64,000 bases of DNA, from positions 805,316 through 869,315 of the forward strand of contig OY821742.1 in NCBI GenBank assembly GCA_963682055.1, read 5' to 3'. Below the pieces are notes generated by a model that worked only from the letters and a program-made list of their open reading frames with translations, did no database searches and was not told the DNA's origin. This DNA is from Primula veris (Eukaryota; Streptophyta; Magnoliopsida; Ericales; Primulaceae). Below, piece by piece: positions 23,326 through 36,195 of this stretch; the stretch's first letter is position 1; every line of letters begins with the position of its first letter. The translations under genes were made by a program, and so were the position numbers.

Positions 23326-25582
23326 TTTATATTTATAATAATTGGGACCTAACTCAGTTTTTACAAGAGAAATGAAACAGACTAAAACAAACGAAATTAC
23401 AACGGACTAACCTCTATGGTTAAAAAAAAATGTTCTTTTTATTTTGAAAAATGTCCAAAAAATCTTTTTTTTTAGTTACGAACTTTAACTAGTAGGCGCG
23501 AAAATGCACGTGATTGAGAAAATACGTACTAGGAAAAGACATGGTCTTCCTCAAATATGAATCTCAAAATTAAGTGTTAATATCCAAAACAAGTTCAACA
23601 CGTCAAACATACTAGGAATATGCTCGTTGCTAAACTGAATGTTGTTAAAGTTAGCAAATAGATTTTGTTACTACATTGTTTGTTAAATTTAACGACATTC
23701 ATTTTAGTTATATTTTTTTTCCAACACAATTTTTGAATCTAGGTTAGTTAGTCAAACAAATCTTGTTAAGACAAAAAGACAAGAATAGCTTAATTTACAG
23801 TTTTGTGAAAATGAATTTATAGGGAAAAATGTTTTTTCAAGTTTACAAAAAGTGCACTAACATTGAAAAGAATAAAAACTATATATTGTATTCACTAATA
23901 TCATGCATTTTCTAGCTCACAAGGTCGTGTAGGTAAAATACTCACTTGGTGATAATTACTAAATACTCATCAACGAAAAAACTAGTCAATAGACAATTGT
24001 GTATATAATCATATACACGAGTATATGAGATGATGGAAAAAGGTTTTTTACTGTTAACTTTTTATATAAATGAACTTTTTTAAAATATTACCAACACCAA
24101 TATTTACACTTTCACTAGAAGATTAAAACTGTGCTTTCATATTTTTAATTATGGACATTTGACTTCTGCCAATGCTATTTTCCAGCAATGATGGCGATGC
24201 GGGCAAAATATTTGTGTCTGCTTCCGTTTATATGTTGTGTTTTTATATTCGAGTACAAAAGAATGCGTTCGCTAGATCTCGATAACATCGAGAGTTTCCT
24301 TGAAAGCTACAACAGTCTTATACCCATAAGGTACTCTTACACCGACATTAGAAGGATCACAAAAGGTTTCACCGAAAAGTTGGGAGAAGGAGGCTATGGC
24401 TCGGTTTTCAAAGGAAAACTCAAAAGTGGTCAAATCGTCGCAGTGAAACTATTGAATAGGCCTAATGCCAACGGCCAGGAATTCATTAACGAAGTTGCTA
24501 CAATCGGTATGATTCATCATTTCAATGTGGTGAGATTAGTCGGATATTGTGCGGAGAGATCTAGGCGAGCTCTTGTATACGATTTCATGTCTAATGGGTC
24601 ACTCGAAAAATATGTTTTCGTGAAAGAGGGGGACTTTTCCCTAAGTTGTGAAAAGTTGTACGAGATTTCCCTAGGAGTGGCACGCGGAATAGAGTATTTG
24701 CATAGATGTTGTGATATGCAAATTTTGCATTTTGATATCAAGCCTCATAACATTCTCCTAGACGAGAGCTTCACTCCAAAGGTGTCGGATTTTGGGCTAG
24801 CGAAATTGTATCCCACCGACGATAGCATTGTTACCCTCACTGCAGCAAGAGGAACAATGGGTTATATGGCTCCCGAACTATTTTATAAAAACATCGGAGG
24901 GGTTTCGTATAAAGCAGATGTTTATAGCTATGGTAATCATTTTTACATTATTCTCCAAACGTGCATCGGATTCATCCTAATCTAATCCAAATTTCGGGAC
25001 ATTCCCACGGATGACTTAAAAAATATTACTTCATAACAATTTTGGCAACTTATTTTGCGAAAACACATATTTTCATTTTATCTTTCATTCTGGTCCATAT
25101 TGTTTTGAAAGTCTTCCAAACTAGTTTGGCGAAGTAGTACTCAAAACCATTCTTCACAAACTAGCAAGGATAACTGCTTAATCATATGTGTCATTATCTA
25201 ACAGGTATGTTGTTGATGGAAATTGCGGGTAAGAGGCGCAACGTGGATGCACTAGTGAAAAACATTAGCCAAGTATATTTTCCTTCATGGGTGCACGAGC
25301 GATTAGAAAACGAAATGGAAATTGAAATGGGAGAGACTACTAGCGAGAGGGAAAGGGAAATGGTGAGAAAAATGATACTTGTGGCTTTGTGGTGTATACA
25401 AAGTACAAACTAATCCGAGTGACCGTCCTTCAATGAACAGAGTTGTTGAGATGCTTGAAGGAAGTATTGAGGTATTACAGATGCCCCCTAAGCCCAATTC
25501 TCATTATCCGATCCTTAACGATGGTGTAAATGTGGATTCCGAGTTTCAGCTAGACAACGGCGATGAAACGCGGCTGTCGTAA

Positions 25583-27576
25583 AATCAAGCTCAACTAGAG
25601 ACGTTTCACGTTTTGAACATGAAATGCGACTATTTATTTGATTAATATATGTGTACCTTGGCCCTCTTGGGGTTTGTTATTTTAGTGGACAAATGTATAT
25701 ATTACTGCTAAAAGGACTTAAAAGGTCCGTTTGACAACAAATTTTTTAGTGGATTTTTGAATTTTACATTTTGAAAATCTGAGAATGTTTGGGAAGTCAG
25801 ATTATTTCGCTTCTGCAAATCTGATTTTTAGGCTGAAAATTTTATTTTTAGGCTAAAAAATATAAAAAAATCCATATTTTTAAAATATAGCTTTTCAGTG
25901 GATTATCAAGACTGATTTTGAAAAAAAAATTCTCTTACCAAACATATCTAGTCGATTACCTAAACCGGTTGTGAAAATTACAATGCAATGAAAACCGTGT
26001 AAAAATTACAATGCAATGAAAACCGTGTATACCTAGCAAGTAAAACCTTTCCATATATGTTATAACATATTGTTTACGGGAATGAATGAAAAGTAGAATA
26101 TCAAATTTACCCAAAAAGTTTGATTGATTAAAACTGGATCTAACAACTCAAATTTAATTACTGTTTTTTTTATGACAAGTGTACTCATTTTACTGAATAA
26201 CTTCTCACATCATTCCCTATTATTTTTCTTAATGGATGCAGTTGTTTTAATTCTTAAAAATCCCCAAATTATCAGAAGTGGAATCACAAAATCCAAATTT
26301 AATTATGAGGTTGAAATTGGGGCTTTTCCTATAATTGGATTACGAAAGTTGAGGAGTTTTTAATGTTGTCACTAGCTAGTTATATTCATTTTATGTATAT
26401 GCCATCATTTTATTTATTGATACTATATAACTATATATTGTTGCTTTATTAAATGGCTATAGTGTGGGACACAAATGTCCTTAGTTCAGAATTTATGATT
26501 GATGTTAAAATAATAAACTAAATGATAAAACTACAAACTCAGTTCACATATATTTCTTATCGTTTTACAAAATCATTATCACTTTTACTTGTTCAACTAT
26601 TTATCATCTGAATAGTGCCACTATTTATTTTCTAAGTTATTGTTACTGACAAAGCCATAACTTTAAAAGGTGGGGTTAGGCTTTTCAACAATATTATTAT
26701 AATGGATCAACAATAAACGATGAACACTTATTGATCTTTATTATTGCTCGGTAATTGTCACTGCTCGGACTATAATTCTATTGCTATATTTATGCTCGGA
26801 TTACAATTATATTGCTATATTTATGCTCGGATTCGCTGTTTGATCCCGAATATAATCTTTCTCTTCTCTTCGTTGCTCGTTTCTCTGCTCTGCTCGGTTA
26901 GGCTTATTGAGGTGGTAGGTTCTAACTAGTTTTTATGTTTTCTCTCCTTCTGTCTATATTTTGAGGTATGATTTTCGGATCCCTTTTGGGGGATACTTGG
27001 CTATTTATAGGCAAGTATGCCTCCTTAGATGTTGACAAATGTCCTCATCTTGGAATATTTTTCAGACATGGGTCCCTATTTAAGTGGACTTGGGTTTTTA
27101 GTAATATCCAATCTTATTCTTAAAGAAAGGCTTGTGATAGCCCATTTAAGCATTGGATACCCCTCTATGATGGGTGGGTCGATTCATACCCGAATAGATA
27201 CATTCGGGTATAATTTTTATGTTCTATCAGTTACACCAGAAGATAATTATGACTCTTCAACTATTTTGACATTAACGTTACATCAGATTTCACTAGTTAT
27301 ATTTATCTTTTATGTATATGCCATAATTTTACTGATATATATAATGATGTTTTTATTTTATTTTTTGAAGAAAATACAATGATATTTTGATACTATATAT
27401 AGATTATTATTTTATTAATGAGATGTAGCATGGGACACAACTGTCGGCGACCCTTAGTTCAGAATATATAATTGGTGTAAAAAGGATAAACTGAATGAGA
27501 AAATTCTACAAACTCAGTCCCAACTTCACCTATATTTCTTATCTTTTACAAACAAAAAAAAATCATTTTGAGTTAA
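25583..27576. other. Intergenic: downstream of gene C, with nested duplications
   Basis: A 27-bp phrase (aaaattacaatgcaatgaaa...) is tandemly duplicated at 25974-26030 and resembles gene A's 3' flank at 6281-6303. About 25725-25955 has loosely inverted ends ('ggtccgtttgacaa', 'ttaccaaacatatc') and may be a decayed MITE. A region of about 200 bp at 26371-26580 recurs at 27293-27550 ('ccttagttcagaat', 'ctacaaactcagt') on either side of an unrecognised segment. That segment has 'attgctatatttatgctcgg' repeats near 26780-26830. Confidence 0.5.
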
Positions 27577-27708
27577 CATGTACGGTAGCAAAGGTAGTTC
27601 CGATCATGCCACGACATAACCGTGGCATAGCTGATTCTTGGGACTATACCTACGATGATGTCCACAATGCCATGATTTCTGGTTTTCATATAAAATTTGG
27701 ACCTGATG
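27577..27708 (+). pseudogene. Orphan B-type exon 3 (part of gene F)
   Basis: 132 bp match gene B exon 3 and read in frame as CTVAKVVPIMPRHNRGIADS through FHIKFGPDG, ending at an intact donor (GATG|GTACTC). The 5' end of the exon is missing. It lies upstream of the degenerate kinase at 34.9 kb in the same orientation. The simplest reading is one B-type gene split by the copia element between them. Confidence 0.75.
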
Positions 27709-28634
27709 GTACTCATACAATTTCTGTACATTCAGGCTTTTTAAAAAGAAAATTAATACGTTTTGTGGCCAATATGATCAAATCTAGTAATGGAGTCTAT
27801 TTGTGATTTATCAACCCATTTTAGCTCTCTTATAGATCAATCTAATTCACATCCGCACAAAATTTACTTACATTTTTACTCATATTTAATGGAATTAGCA
27901 TCATTTTTATATTTTTAGGATAACAGTTTAAATTTATATATTTTTCAGCTTCTCTATCAAATTTATTATCATAACTAAATATTACTATATTTTAATATAC
28001 CTCTATCTATTTTTTTCAACCCAAATTAATTTACTAGAACAATCCCATTAAATAAGTTACAAGTTTTCTCGTATTTATAGGAAAAAGTACAGTTTTATAA
28101 CTTATAAGTAAACGTTTTGTTTTATACAAATTATTAGTTTTTTTTTTTATCAATTTCTCTATCAAAACTATACAACTCATTTTTTTGTTATTTTATTAAT
28201 TTATATGTGAAAAATACAAATAAATGAGAGAGAATAAGAGAAAAATAAGATAGTTAAATTATTGTTTTAATTAGAAGGAATATATTGATCGCTTATATTT
28301 GAGTAATATTTGAGTTATCTAAATTTAAAGTAATGGATAATAAAACTGATGTGTGTACAATTTTATAATAATTTTATCATATTTAACATAAATGAGTCAT
28401 ATAAATGAACTGATGTAATTGCTCTTGGTATTGTAAGTTCTCACTGGTATCATATTTAACATAAACTTAGGAATGATTTTAAAAAGCCGAGGAATAAAAT
28501 TAGCAAAAATTGCAAGCAATGACTACGAACATATAACCTTATATTGGCTATGGTTTTTAGTACTACAATAATCATAAAAAAGTAAATTACTAATCGTTAC
28601 CTGTTCAACATCTAGTTAGCTAAAATTTCTAAAC
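27709..28634. other. AT-rich flank, no gene seen
   Basis: No ORF or motif was recognised. This is probably intron and decayed DNA between the orphan exon and the copia LTR. Confidence 0.4.
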
Positions 28635-28838
28635 TGTTGTAATACAACTATTAGCTAGGTATTTAGGGAGACAGAAGTAGAGAGAGGGGAGAACAGTAGG
28701 TCTTTATTAATCATAATGTATGAATACAAGGGGACCCTAACCTTTTTTATATACTAGAGGTTAGGGTTATACAAGATAGAAAACCCAATTTAGACCCACT
28801 ATGAGTAAGGCTCAATAGTCCAATAATATCTTACAACA
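28635..28838 (-). repeat. 3' LTR (204 bp) of a minus-strand copia element
   Basis: The segment starts TGTTGTAA and ends TTACAACA, perfect 8-bp inverted ends. Just beyond it on the plus strand is CTCCCCCTTTGG (28839-28850). Read on the minus strand this is the polypurine tract CCAAAGGGGGAG directly before the LTR. That fixes both the boundary and the orientation. Confidence 0.85.
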
Positions 28839-28989
28839 CTCCCCCTTTGGACGTCTTGAATTCTTCGTCTTCATGCAGTCGATCTGAGTCGAGTTCATTC
28901 GCAGTGCAAAACACATAAAAACCTTAGGGCCGGAAAACCCAATGTGGGACAAAACCGGTATCTAGGAGAAACTGTGTAGCCGAATGATA

Positions 28990-29600
28990 TAGGCCGAAAT
29001 ATCATGTAAGTAACTAACCACAAAACAGTGTGCCTCATCAAAACCTTGACAGAGCAAACTCAATCGGAAAATCTCTGATCGAAGGAAAAAGAGTGCAACA
29101 GTGGTAGTACTAGGGGAACAACCACAAAACAGGTGCCTCATCAAAACCTTGCTAGAGTAAACCCATTGGGAAAAATCTCTAGTCGAAGGACAAAAGAGTA
29201 CACAGTGGTAATAAGTATACAACAGGATACTCCCCCTAATTTCGGCAATCTTAAGTGAGATAAGATGGGAACGTGTCTCGCTAAAAACCTTGCCAAGGAA
29301 AACCCAGTGGGAAAAAACCTTGGTCTAAGGACAAAAAGAGTACACGAGCATGCGACTGGATGCTCCCCCTCACTTGCACACAACAAGGTGCGAGAATTTC
29401 GACTAAGTAGTAATTAGTGCAATAAACATTCACCTGGATGCTCCCCCTCACTTGCACACGACTGGGTGCAAAGATTTCATATTCCAAGAAAGAGTACGAG
29501 CATTCGACTGGATGCCTCATTTACTTGCACATGACTGTATGCAAGAAAATATAACATGGAATAAAACGAGCATTCGACAGGATGCTCTTAAACTTCATAT
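28990..29600. repeat. Short repeats in the copia 3' untranslated region
   Basis: Three copies of 'cctcatcaaaaccttg...' / 'aaaaaccttgccaaggaaaa' occur at about 29032, 29132 and 29281. A second motif, 'ggatgctccccctcacttgc', follows, with variants at about 29361, 29435 and 29511. These phrases are typical of the region between pol and the 3' LTR in plant copia elements. Confidence 0.7.
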
Positions 29601-32600
29601 GTGAAGAATTATTTCGGCAAGAAATGCTAAATAGCATAATCTAGTCATGTCTCTCTTGATTGATAACAACAAGTTGTCCTAAAATAAGACAAGTGTTTTA
29701 TCTGGATCGTGAGACAGAGCATACGTAATTCAAATATGGCTAATACGAGCTCGAAGTCATATACACTCTTTAGTCGTCTCATAGAGCACGAAATCAGAGT
29801 GATTCTTTTGGAGTCATTCCAAGACCTCCAAGATATCGCCTTATTCCTAATGGTAAAGACAGACCATGTAAGGAATATCCCTTATGCGGGTCTGATAAGT
29901 AACCAGCATCGGTATAACCGAAAAAGGGTTACGTTAATTCGAGTACCAAAGGGGGTAGGTACACTCGATGACGCAAAATGGGATAAGACAAACCCTCATT
30001 CCAAAATTACCATAAGGTAAGGGAATGTGTCTTTAGTGCTATTTCGATGGCAGCGTGTTAGCGCAATGTTGTGTCGAGCTATACCATTCACAGCATACAA
30101 GATGTTCGTCCTAGTACATTAGACCAAGTACAATGATGCGCTTATTGTACTTAGATATGAACATGATGGTTCAATATCTCTTCATCGTCTCATCAGGGAC
30201 GGACTGGGTCTATATCAATGTCTAGTGATCGAACGATCATGGGAGAATCTGACGAATTAGCATCATGATGACTAAAACGTCATAACACCTTCTTGGTGTA
30301 GTCTGAATCATGAACTTAGATTCAATCTTTACGGGACTCGATCATCAGGCCGAGTCACTACCGTTTCTTCCCAAGATCCTTCATCTCGAAGGCAAATCCA
30401 AAAGTGGATCGCATAATAAAACACGCAAGGGCATAATACTTGTTCAAGTATGCCAAGCTGATCAAGTACTCACTTAGGCGGTATACCACATCCGCTCGGA
30501 TTATATTAATCCATATAGTGAACATCTCAGTCAATTGAGATCGTGTTCTGTGGTTAGGAACAACTTGATTCAAGGACATGAAGTCACACAGGGACCTTTA
30601 TTTATATCTCTTTGTCTAAATCCCCATAGAGATAAAACCGTGACCACATTCATGGCTGCATACTCAGTTTTTCGGAAACTACTAAACTGGTAAAGTAGGG
30701 GACTGTTATAATGTCCATTATGAAAAAATCAACCATCTCGTAATCAATTCCAAGGTGTGAGAGAAGCCTTGCGCTACTAGGCGAGCATTCTCCAATCTCA
30801 TTATTCTCATCACTCTTTCCTTACGAATAACCAAATAAACGAACTCGTTTAACATTGGTGGTGTTGGAGCTACAGGTCCGAACACACTTTCGCTAAGGAG
30901 TCTACTTGGATTACAAGTTTCCATTAGTCCAGTCTATTCTCCGTTAACTTCAGGCAACGGTACATGGTTCTCTGTCATAATTTGCTCATATTATCAGTCG
31001 TCACCGAATATATGAACAAGTAATCAATGACATTCTCGTTTTGCTTCAATATCGTCTAAGATATCATGATCGACAGATATTTCGAGATTCTTAGGATGAG
31101 GAGGAAATCACACATCTCCTTGATCCTTTATAATCTCGTGCGACAAACGAGTTTCAGTTCACCACCTCTGGGGCTAAACGAATTAAGAACCGGTCAACTT
31201 CCTCGTATCTTGGGAAGGACGACAGACTGACGGCCGACGACAGCGTCCTTTGCTTGGCGGGTTCGGCCAAAGAAACGTGTTACGACTGGAACACGGCGTC
31301 CGACAAAGACGTCTATCCTTGCAAGCATTTTGCAGCAGGTATAAATAATCTCGTGACATCTCATAAAGTCGTTAAATGCGTTTAGCATTTAGTTAGACTT
31401 AAGGGAGTCTATGCACTTACTTATCACTAAGTGCAGTTTTGGGGATCAAGTTAAGACTGAGTGGGTTATGCCACGCTACTTCACGTCGTTCCTTATCAAA
31501 GGTAGTGTGCAAATCTCCCCCTAACGATGGGGAGAACAGTCTTAGCGATGTCACTTTCGCATATCATGCGGTAAAGAGATCGCTTGCCAAGGTTACTCTA
31601 TCAAATGATAGGCAGGAGATTCATAATCGACTTATGTCCCCTTCAGAGGTCCATATTTTGAACGCTATAGCGGCTCAATCAAAATATTAATTAATCACTC
31701 TAAACATGCGTTAATATGAGACTTCTGGCTCATAACCAGTAACCAGCTGGTACGCATATGGTGTTTGAGTGTCTATGGGCCTCATGACGGACCAATGCAG
31801 CAAAATAGCATAACCCCACACAGAAATATAAATCTTGGTGCGCAAGACCAAGAAATGCGTGCAATCATTTGCAGTCGCATCATCAAACTTTCCGTGAGTC
31901 CATTTGGGTCTGAACATAATCGACAGGATGTTCAATTTCAATTTCCAAACTCAAGTAATTCAAATCGAAATTTCGATTCTTACTCTTCGGAATTATCAAG
32001 TCGACTAGACTTTTCAGGATAATCCGGATCATGGGCCATCAACTTAATGATAGGGCTAAAAGTTTGGAAAGTGCTGCATTTATGTGGACAATATTAAAAT
32101 GTGACCATATTGTCGATGCATCAACCATAGCCATTTATATTTATGGTCCGTCTTATGGTTGGATAAGTCCACAATAACTCCTTCAATTCTTTACAAGAAT
32201 TCTACGAGTTCATTTCGTGATCTTTACAAATACTAGTCTTTCAAAGTGAGCATTAGTGGCATTAATTTCGGATTAATCACAAAATATATTCTCATAGAGA
32301 ATCCAAATGCGATGCGATTATAAATCAACCATCGTATTTTGACCCAGGAATATCTCATCCGGTCAATGCCACAATGTCAAAATGCTCTTATCAATCGACG
32401 ACAGGCGAATGATAGTATAGACAATCATGTCTTAGCATCTAAATCATTTATCATTTCGACGACAGGCGAAATGATAAGGTAACTTTAAATGCTTTAAAGA
32501 ATGTGGTAGCAACCACTTGAAAGAATTTCAACTCCTCTAAAATACGCTTTTGGTCGTATTGAATGGAGGTTATGTAAAGAAATTTTAATTCTTTCATGAG

Positions 32601-34230
32601 CTATTACCAGATAACACTGGTTTTCTCAAATATTTTATAACTCAACAAGGTACGACATGACCTGCATGAGTATAACGCCTCATATTTGACAAATCAATTT
32701 GGCTTTACCAAAGATTTCGATTTTGGAACGACAGGTCCAGAATCGTTGTCACTGAGTGCTCTTTTAGGCAAGTAGTTGGTGAAATTATATGGTACACTGT
32801 TACCCACTATTTCCAAAAAACCAACTACACCACAAGTATTGCCTAAAATTTCATAATTTAAAGTTTGGTCACATTTTTCAAAGGAATTTGCTCAAAACAC
32901 TTTAAATTATTTTGAGAAATTTCGTAAACAGGCAAACCATAATCCAAAAGTATGGTCCAAATGGAAAAATAATAATCCAAATGGAAAACATAATCCAGAT
33001 GAGCGAAAAAATTGCTCAATGATTTATCAAAATCTATAAAGAAATGTATCAAACTCATTTGAGCCACAAAATCGGGGGTCTCAAGAGTTTCCTTTCAGTT
33101 AGCTTTAACCACATTAGCACCGGTTTTTCCACCTTTACAATAGTTGTGAACTATTTAAGGAGTAACCGTGCATGACATTTGTCTTTATAGCATAGAGTTG
33201 GCTCCTTGAGCATTATCTCTTGTTTTTGTGACAATGGGCCATATTGTTCCTTTCAATTACTGTCTTGGAGCCACATGTTTTCGATTTTGACGATTGTCTA
33301 AAATCTCGCTTGGCTAGGCGATTCATCGGGATCGCGACAGTTCGAGACAAATAACACTTGTCTCGGTTCTTGATTCGTGGAAAAAAAAAATGCACACGAA
33401 GAGCATTAATATCAGGCAAACAATTCGCCATTGACCCAATAGGATTAAAACTACTCATCGGGGTAATTTTCTTATCCAATAACAGATGAGCGATAAAGGA
33501 ACATGGTGAATATAAATTCACGATACTGCGTATGGAATACAATTTCCAAGCTAGTATTTTTGGTGAAGGATAGCTCCAATATGTCAATTTCAGACATTTG
33601 TTCACCATAGACGTCATCACATCTCAAATGTGGCGGCGGAATAAAATCAACGCCTTAGCATTCATCCTGATGGTAACAACAAACTCGTGTTTTACTCATC
33701 AAAGATGGCATCCAAAAAAATTTGGGCATCATATTTTCACACATCAGGGTGAGTAACATGTGGTGACGGATTAAAATCACCGTTTAAACAGTCATTTCGC
33801 AAGTATGTTTTACGATTTTTCTCATCATAGATGGCATCCAAAATGTGTTGGGAGTTCTGGATTATTTATCATATAAAACGACTGGTTTATATGTTTATGG
33901 TTTGCACAAGCACAAACTTTTTTTTCGAAACGACAGGTTCGAAAACATTAGTTTTGCTTCTCATGTGAATCGGTTCTCATTGATCGAACGACGGGTCGAT
34001 ACTGAAACACCAATTCGGCGAAACATACGTCACTATATAAACACACTCGGGGAAATTATTATTTAGTCAACCCCTTTCGGTAGCTCTACTTGAAAAACGA
34101 CCAGGAAAGACGGTGAGGGTGGAGGGCACGAATGCCACTTAAAACCCGACTTCATTAGGATATCGACTTCCGCCTATATCTTTCCTAGACATCGTATCCA
34201 AATAGGTGAGCCTATTTGGGGAAAATTCAT

Positions 34231-34939
34231 AATTTTTCCAACTTAAATGTGAATATATACGATTTTCTTAAATGTGAATATATTAATTTATAGAGGTTTT
34301 ACTGTATATGAATTATTTTATTCTTTCTTTTTGGATTTTCTAAAATAAACTACTATTTTCGGACTCCCCGAAATAAACTACTTTCTTGTCGGACTCACCA
34401 AAATAAAATACTCTTGTCGGACCTTCCCGAAATAAACTATTTTTTTCGGACCTTCACGAAATAAAGTCATTTATTTTCGTAACTCCCCGAAATAAACTCA
34501 TTTCTTTCTTTCTTGCAATGATAAACAAAATCAATATATACATATATGGATGATACTTAAAAATAATAATAGCGAGCATGTAATATTTGTTAAAAATATA
34601 TGCAACAAGATACTTTATAAAACTACTCACATAATTACCGAACGAATGACGATAAGATAAGCCAATGGACTTTAATTTTATTCTGAAAGACTTATGGTAT
34701 CACACGTCTATATATAAAATAGGTTGGTAAACTTTATTATGATACAAAGAATATGATACAAAGAACGTAACATCCACTTTACTGTATCTTAATTACAGCT
34801 TTATTATTACGAGTTGATATCCAACTCATTTCTAATTACTAAACGAACTTTATGTAACCAAAATATTCAAATAGTCCTAAGAAAAAGATATTATAACAAC
34901 TAACAGAAAATATAAAATATAAATAAAATATGAGATTTT
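34231..34939. repeat. 30-bp minisatellite (34331-34505) and AT-rich spacer
   Basis: Six imperfect units of 'cggactccccgaaataaact' plus spacer start near 34331, 34360, 34390, 34418, 34447 and 34478, a period close to 30 bp. The rest, up to the kinase remnant, is AT-rich and shows nothing recognisable. Confidence 0.75.
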
Positions 34940-36195
34940 ACAACAACAATCTTTTGCCCATAAGGTACTCTTAATTACACCGACATTAGAAGGATTACGA
35001 AAGGTTTCACCGAAAAGTTGGGAGAAGGGGGATATGGCTCAAATGTGGTCAAATCGTTGCAGTGAAACTATTGAAAAGGCCTAATGCCAATGGCCAAGAG
35101 TTCATTAACGAAATTGCTACAATCGGTACCATTCATCATTTCAATGTGGTGAGATTAGTTGGATATTGTGCGGAGAGATCTAGACGCGCTCTAGTATATG
35201 ACTTCATGCCCAATGGGTCCCTCGAAAAATATGTTTTCTCATAAGAAGGCGACTTTTCCCTAAGTTGAGAAAAGTTGTACGCGATTTCCGTAGGGGTGGC
35301 ACGGGGAATAGAGTATTTGCATAGAGGTTGTGATATGAAAATTTTGCATTTTCATATCAAGCCTCGTAACATTCTACTAGACGAGAGCTTCACCCCAAAT
35401 GTGTCGGATTTCGGGCAAGCGAAATTGTATCCCACCGACGATAGCATTGTTACCCTCACTGCAGCACGAGGAACGATGGGTTATATGGCTCCCGGACTAT
35501 TTTATAAAAACATCGGAGGGGTTTCGTATAAAGCAGACGTTTACACTTATGGTATGGTTCGAAATTGTTGTGTTGACAATTTTTTTAATTTTTTTTACAG
35601 TTTTCTATACATCGGAATATTAGTTCTAAACAAAGCCAATTTTCGGGATACATGAGACATGTTCTTTTGTTATATAACTTCCTTATGTACCCTAATGGAA
35701 TGAAAATTTCATTTGTAATGTTAATAGGGGGGGAAGTTAAGTTACAAATTTTACTAGAACTCGAACATCAAGTTATAAGGGCAACTGTTTAATCATTTTT
35801 GTCATTCTCTAACAGGTATGTTGTTGATGGAAATTGCGGGTAAGAGGCGCAACATGGATGCACTAGTGAATAACATTAGCCAAGTATATTTTCCTTCATG
35901 GGTGCACGACCAATTAGTAAACGGAATTGAAATCGAAATGGGAGAGACTGTTAGCAAGAGGGAAAGGGAAATGGTGAGAAAATTGATACTTGTGGCTTTG
36001 TGGTGTATAAAAACTAATCCGAGTAACCATCCTTCAATGAACAGAGTTGTTGAGATGCTTGAAGGGAGTATTCAAGCATTGGAGATGCCCCCCAAGCCTA
36101 ATTCTCATTATCCGATCGTTAATGAGGGTGTAAATGAGTATCGTGAGTTTTGGCTAGGCAACGGTAATGGGCCTAATGGCACGCGGCTGGCGTGA
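34940..36195 (+). pseudogene. Degenerate B-type kinase (gene F, exons 5-6)
   Basis: Exon 5 homology runs from about 34940 to 35551 and exon 6 from 35816 to 36195. Compared with gene B, the TM region and start are missing. A few bases are inserted at about 34970, the codons after the glycine loop (SVFKGKLK) are deleted, and two stops interrupt the frame at about 35242 and 35266. The catalytic loop reads HFHIKPRN, so the catalytic Asp is His, and DFG is followed by Q. Exon 6 keeps an open frame ([20 protein letters not shown]). The exon 5/6 splice sites (TATG|GTATGG, AACAG) survive. It cannot make an active kinase. Confidence 0.88.

Larger units (their letters stand above)
17294..25582 (+). pseudogene. 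B-type LRK10L receptor kinase with two frameshifts (gene C)
   Basis: Exons equivalent to gene B are 17294..17563, 17966..18168, 22412..22612, 22952..22990, 24186..24932 and 25205..25582. Splice sites are intact and exons 2 and 5 match gene B in length (203 and 747 nt). Exon 1 shifts frame near 17505: reading stops at 17516-17518 before the conserved CEDNN, which is in another frame. Exon 6 has a 7-nt insertion (agtacaa) after the WCIQ codons at about 25400, which frames a stop seven nucleotides later. Kinase motifs [14 protein letters not shown] and DFG remain. Intron 2 has grown to 4.2 kb and holds a CACTA-like end, a MITE and a copia fragment. A truncated kinase transcript remains possible. 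Confidence 0.85.
28635..34230 (-). mobile_element. Old, degenerate Ty1-copia element inserted in gene F
   Basis: Inward from the 3' LTR come the repeated 'aaaaccttgc...aaaaccc' untranslated block (28980-29560) and then broken pol frames on the minus strand. These include 'FEMKDLGKK' (RT, about 30358-30390) and 'ARLVAQGFSHT' (RT start, about 30745-30780). Beyond about 31 kb the frame is too decayed to read. No 5' LTR or tRNA-binding site was found near 34.2 kb, so the right edge is approximate and that end is probably deleted. Nothing here codes for an intact protein. Confidence 0.7.

Noticed and set aside
27029..27382. 117-aa plus-strand ORF
   Set aside because: No domain, hydrophobic low-complexity end, and it runs through one copy of a duplicated non-coding block.
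29709..30020. 103-aa plus-strand ORF
   Set aside because: Lies antisense within the decayed copia element; no recognisable domain.
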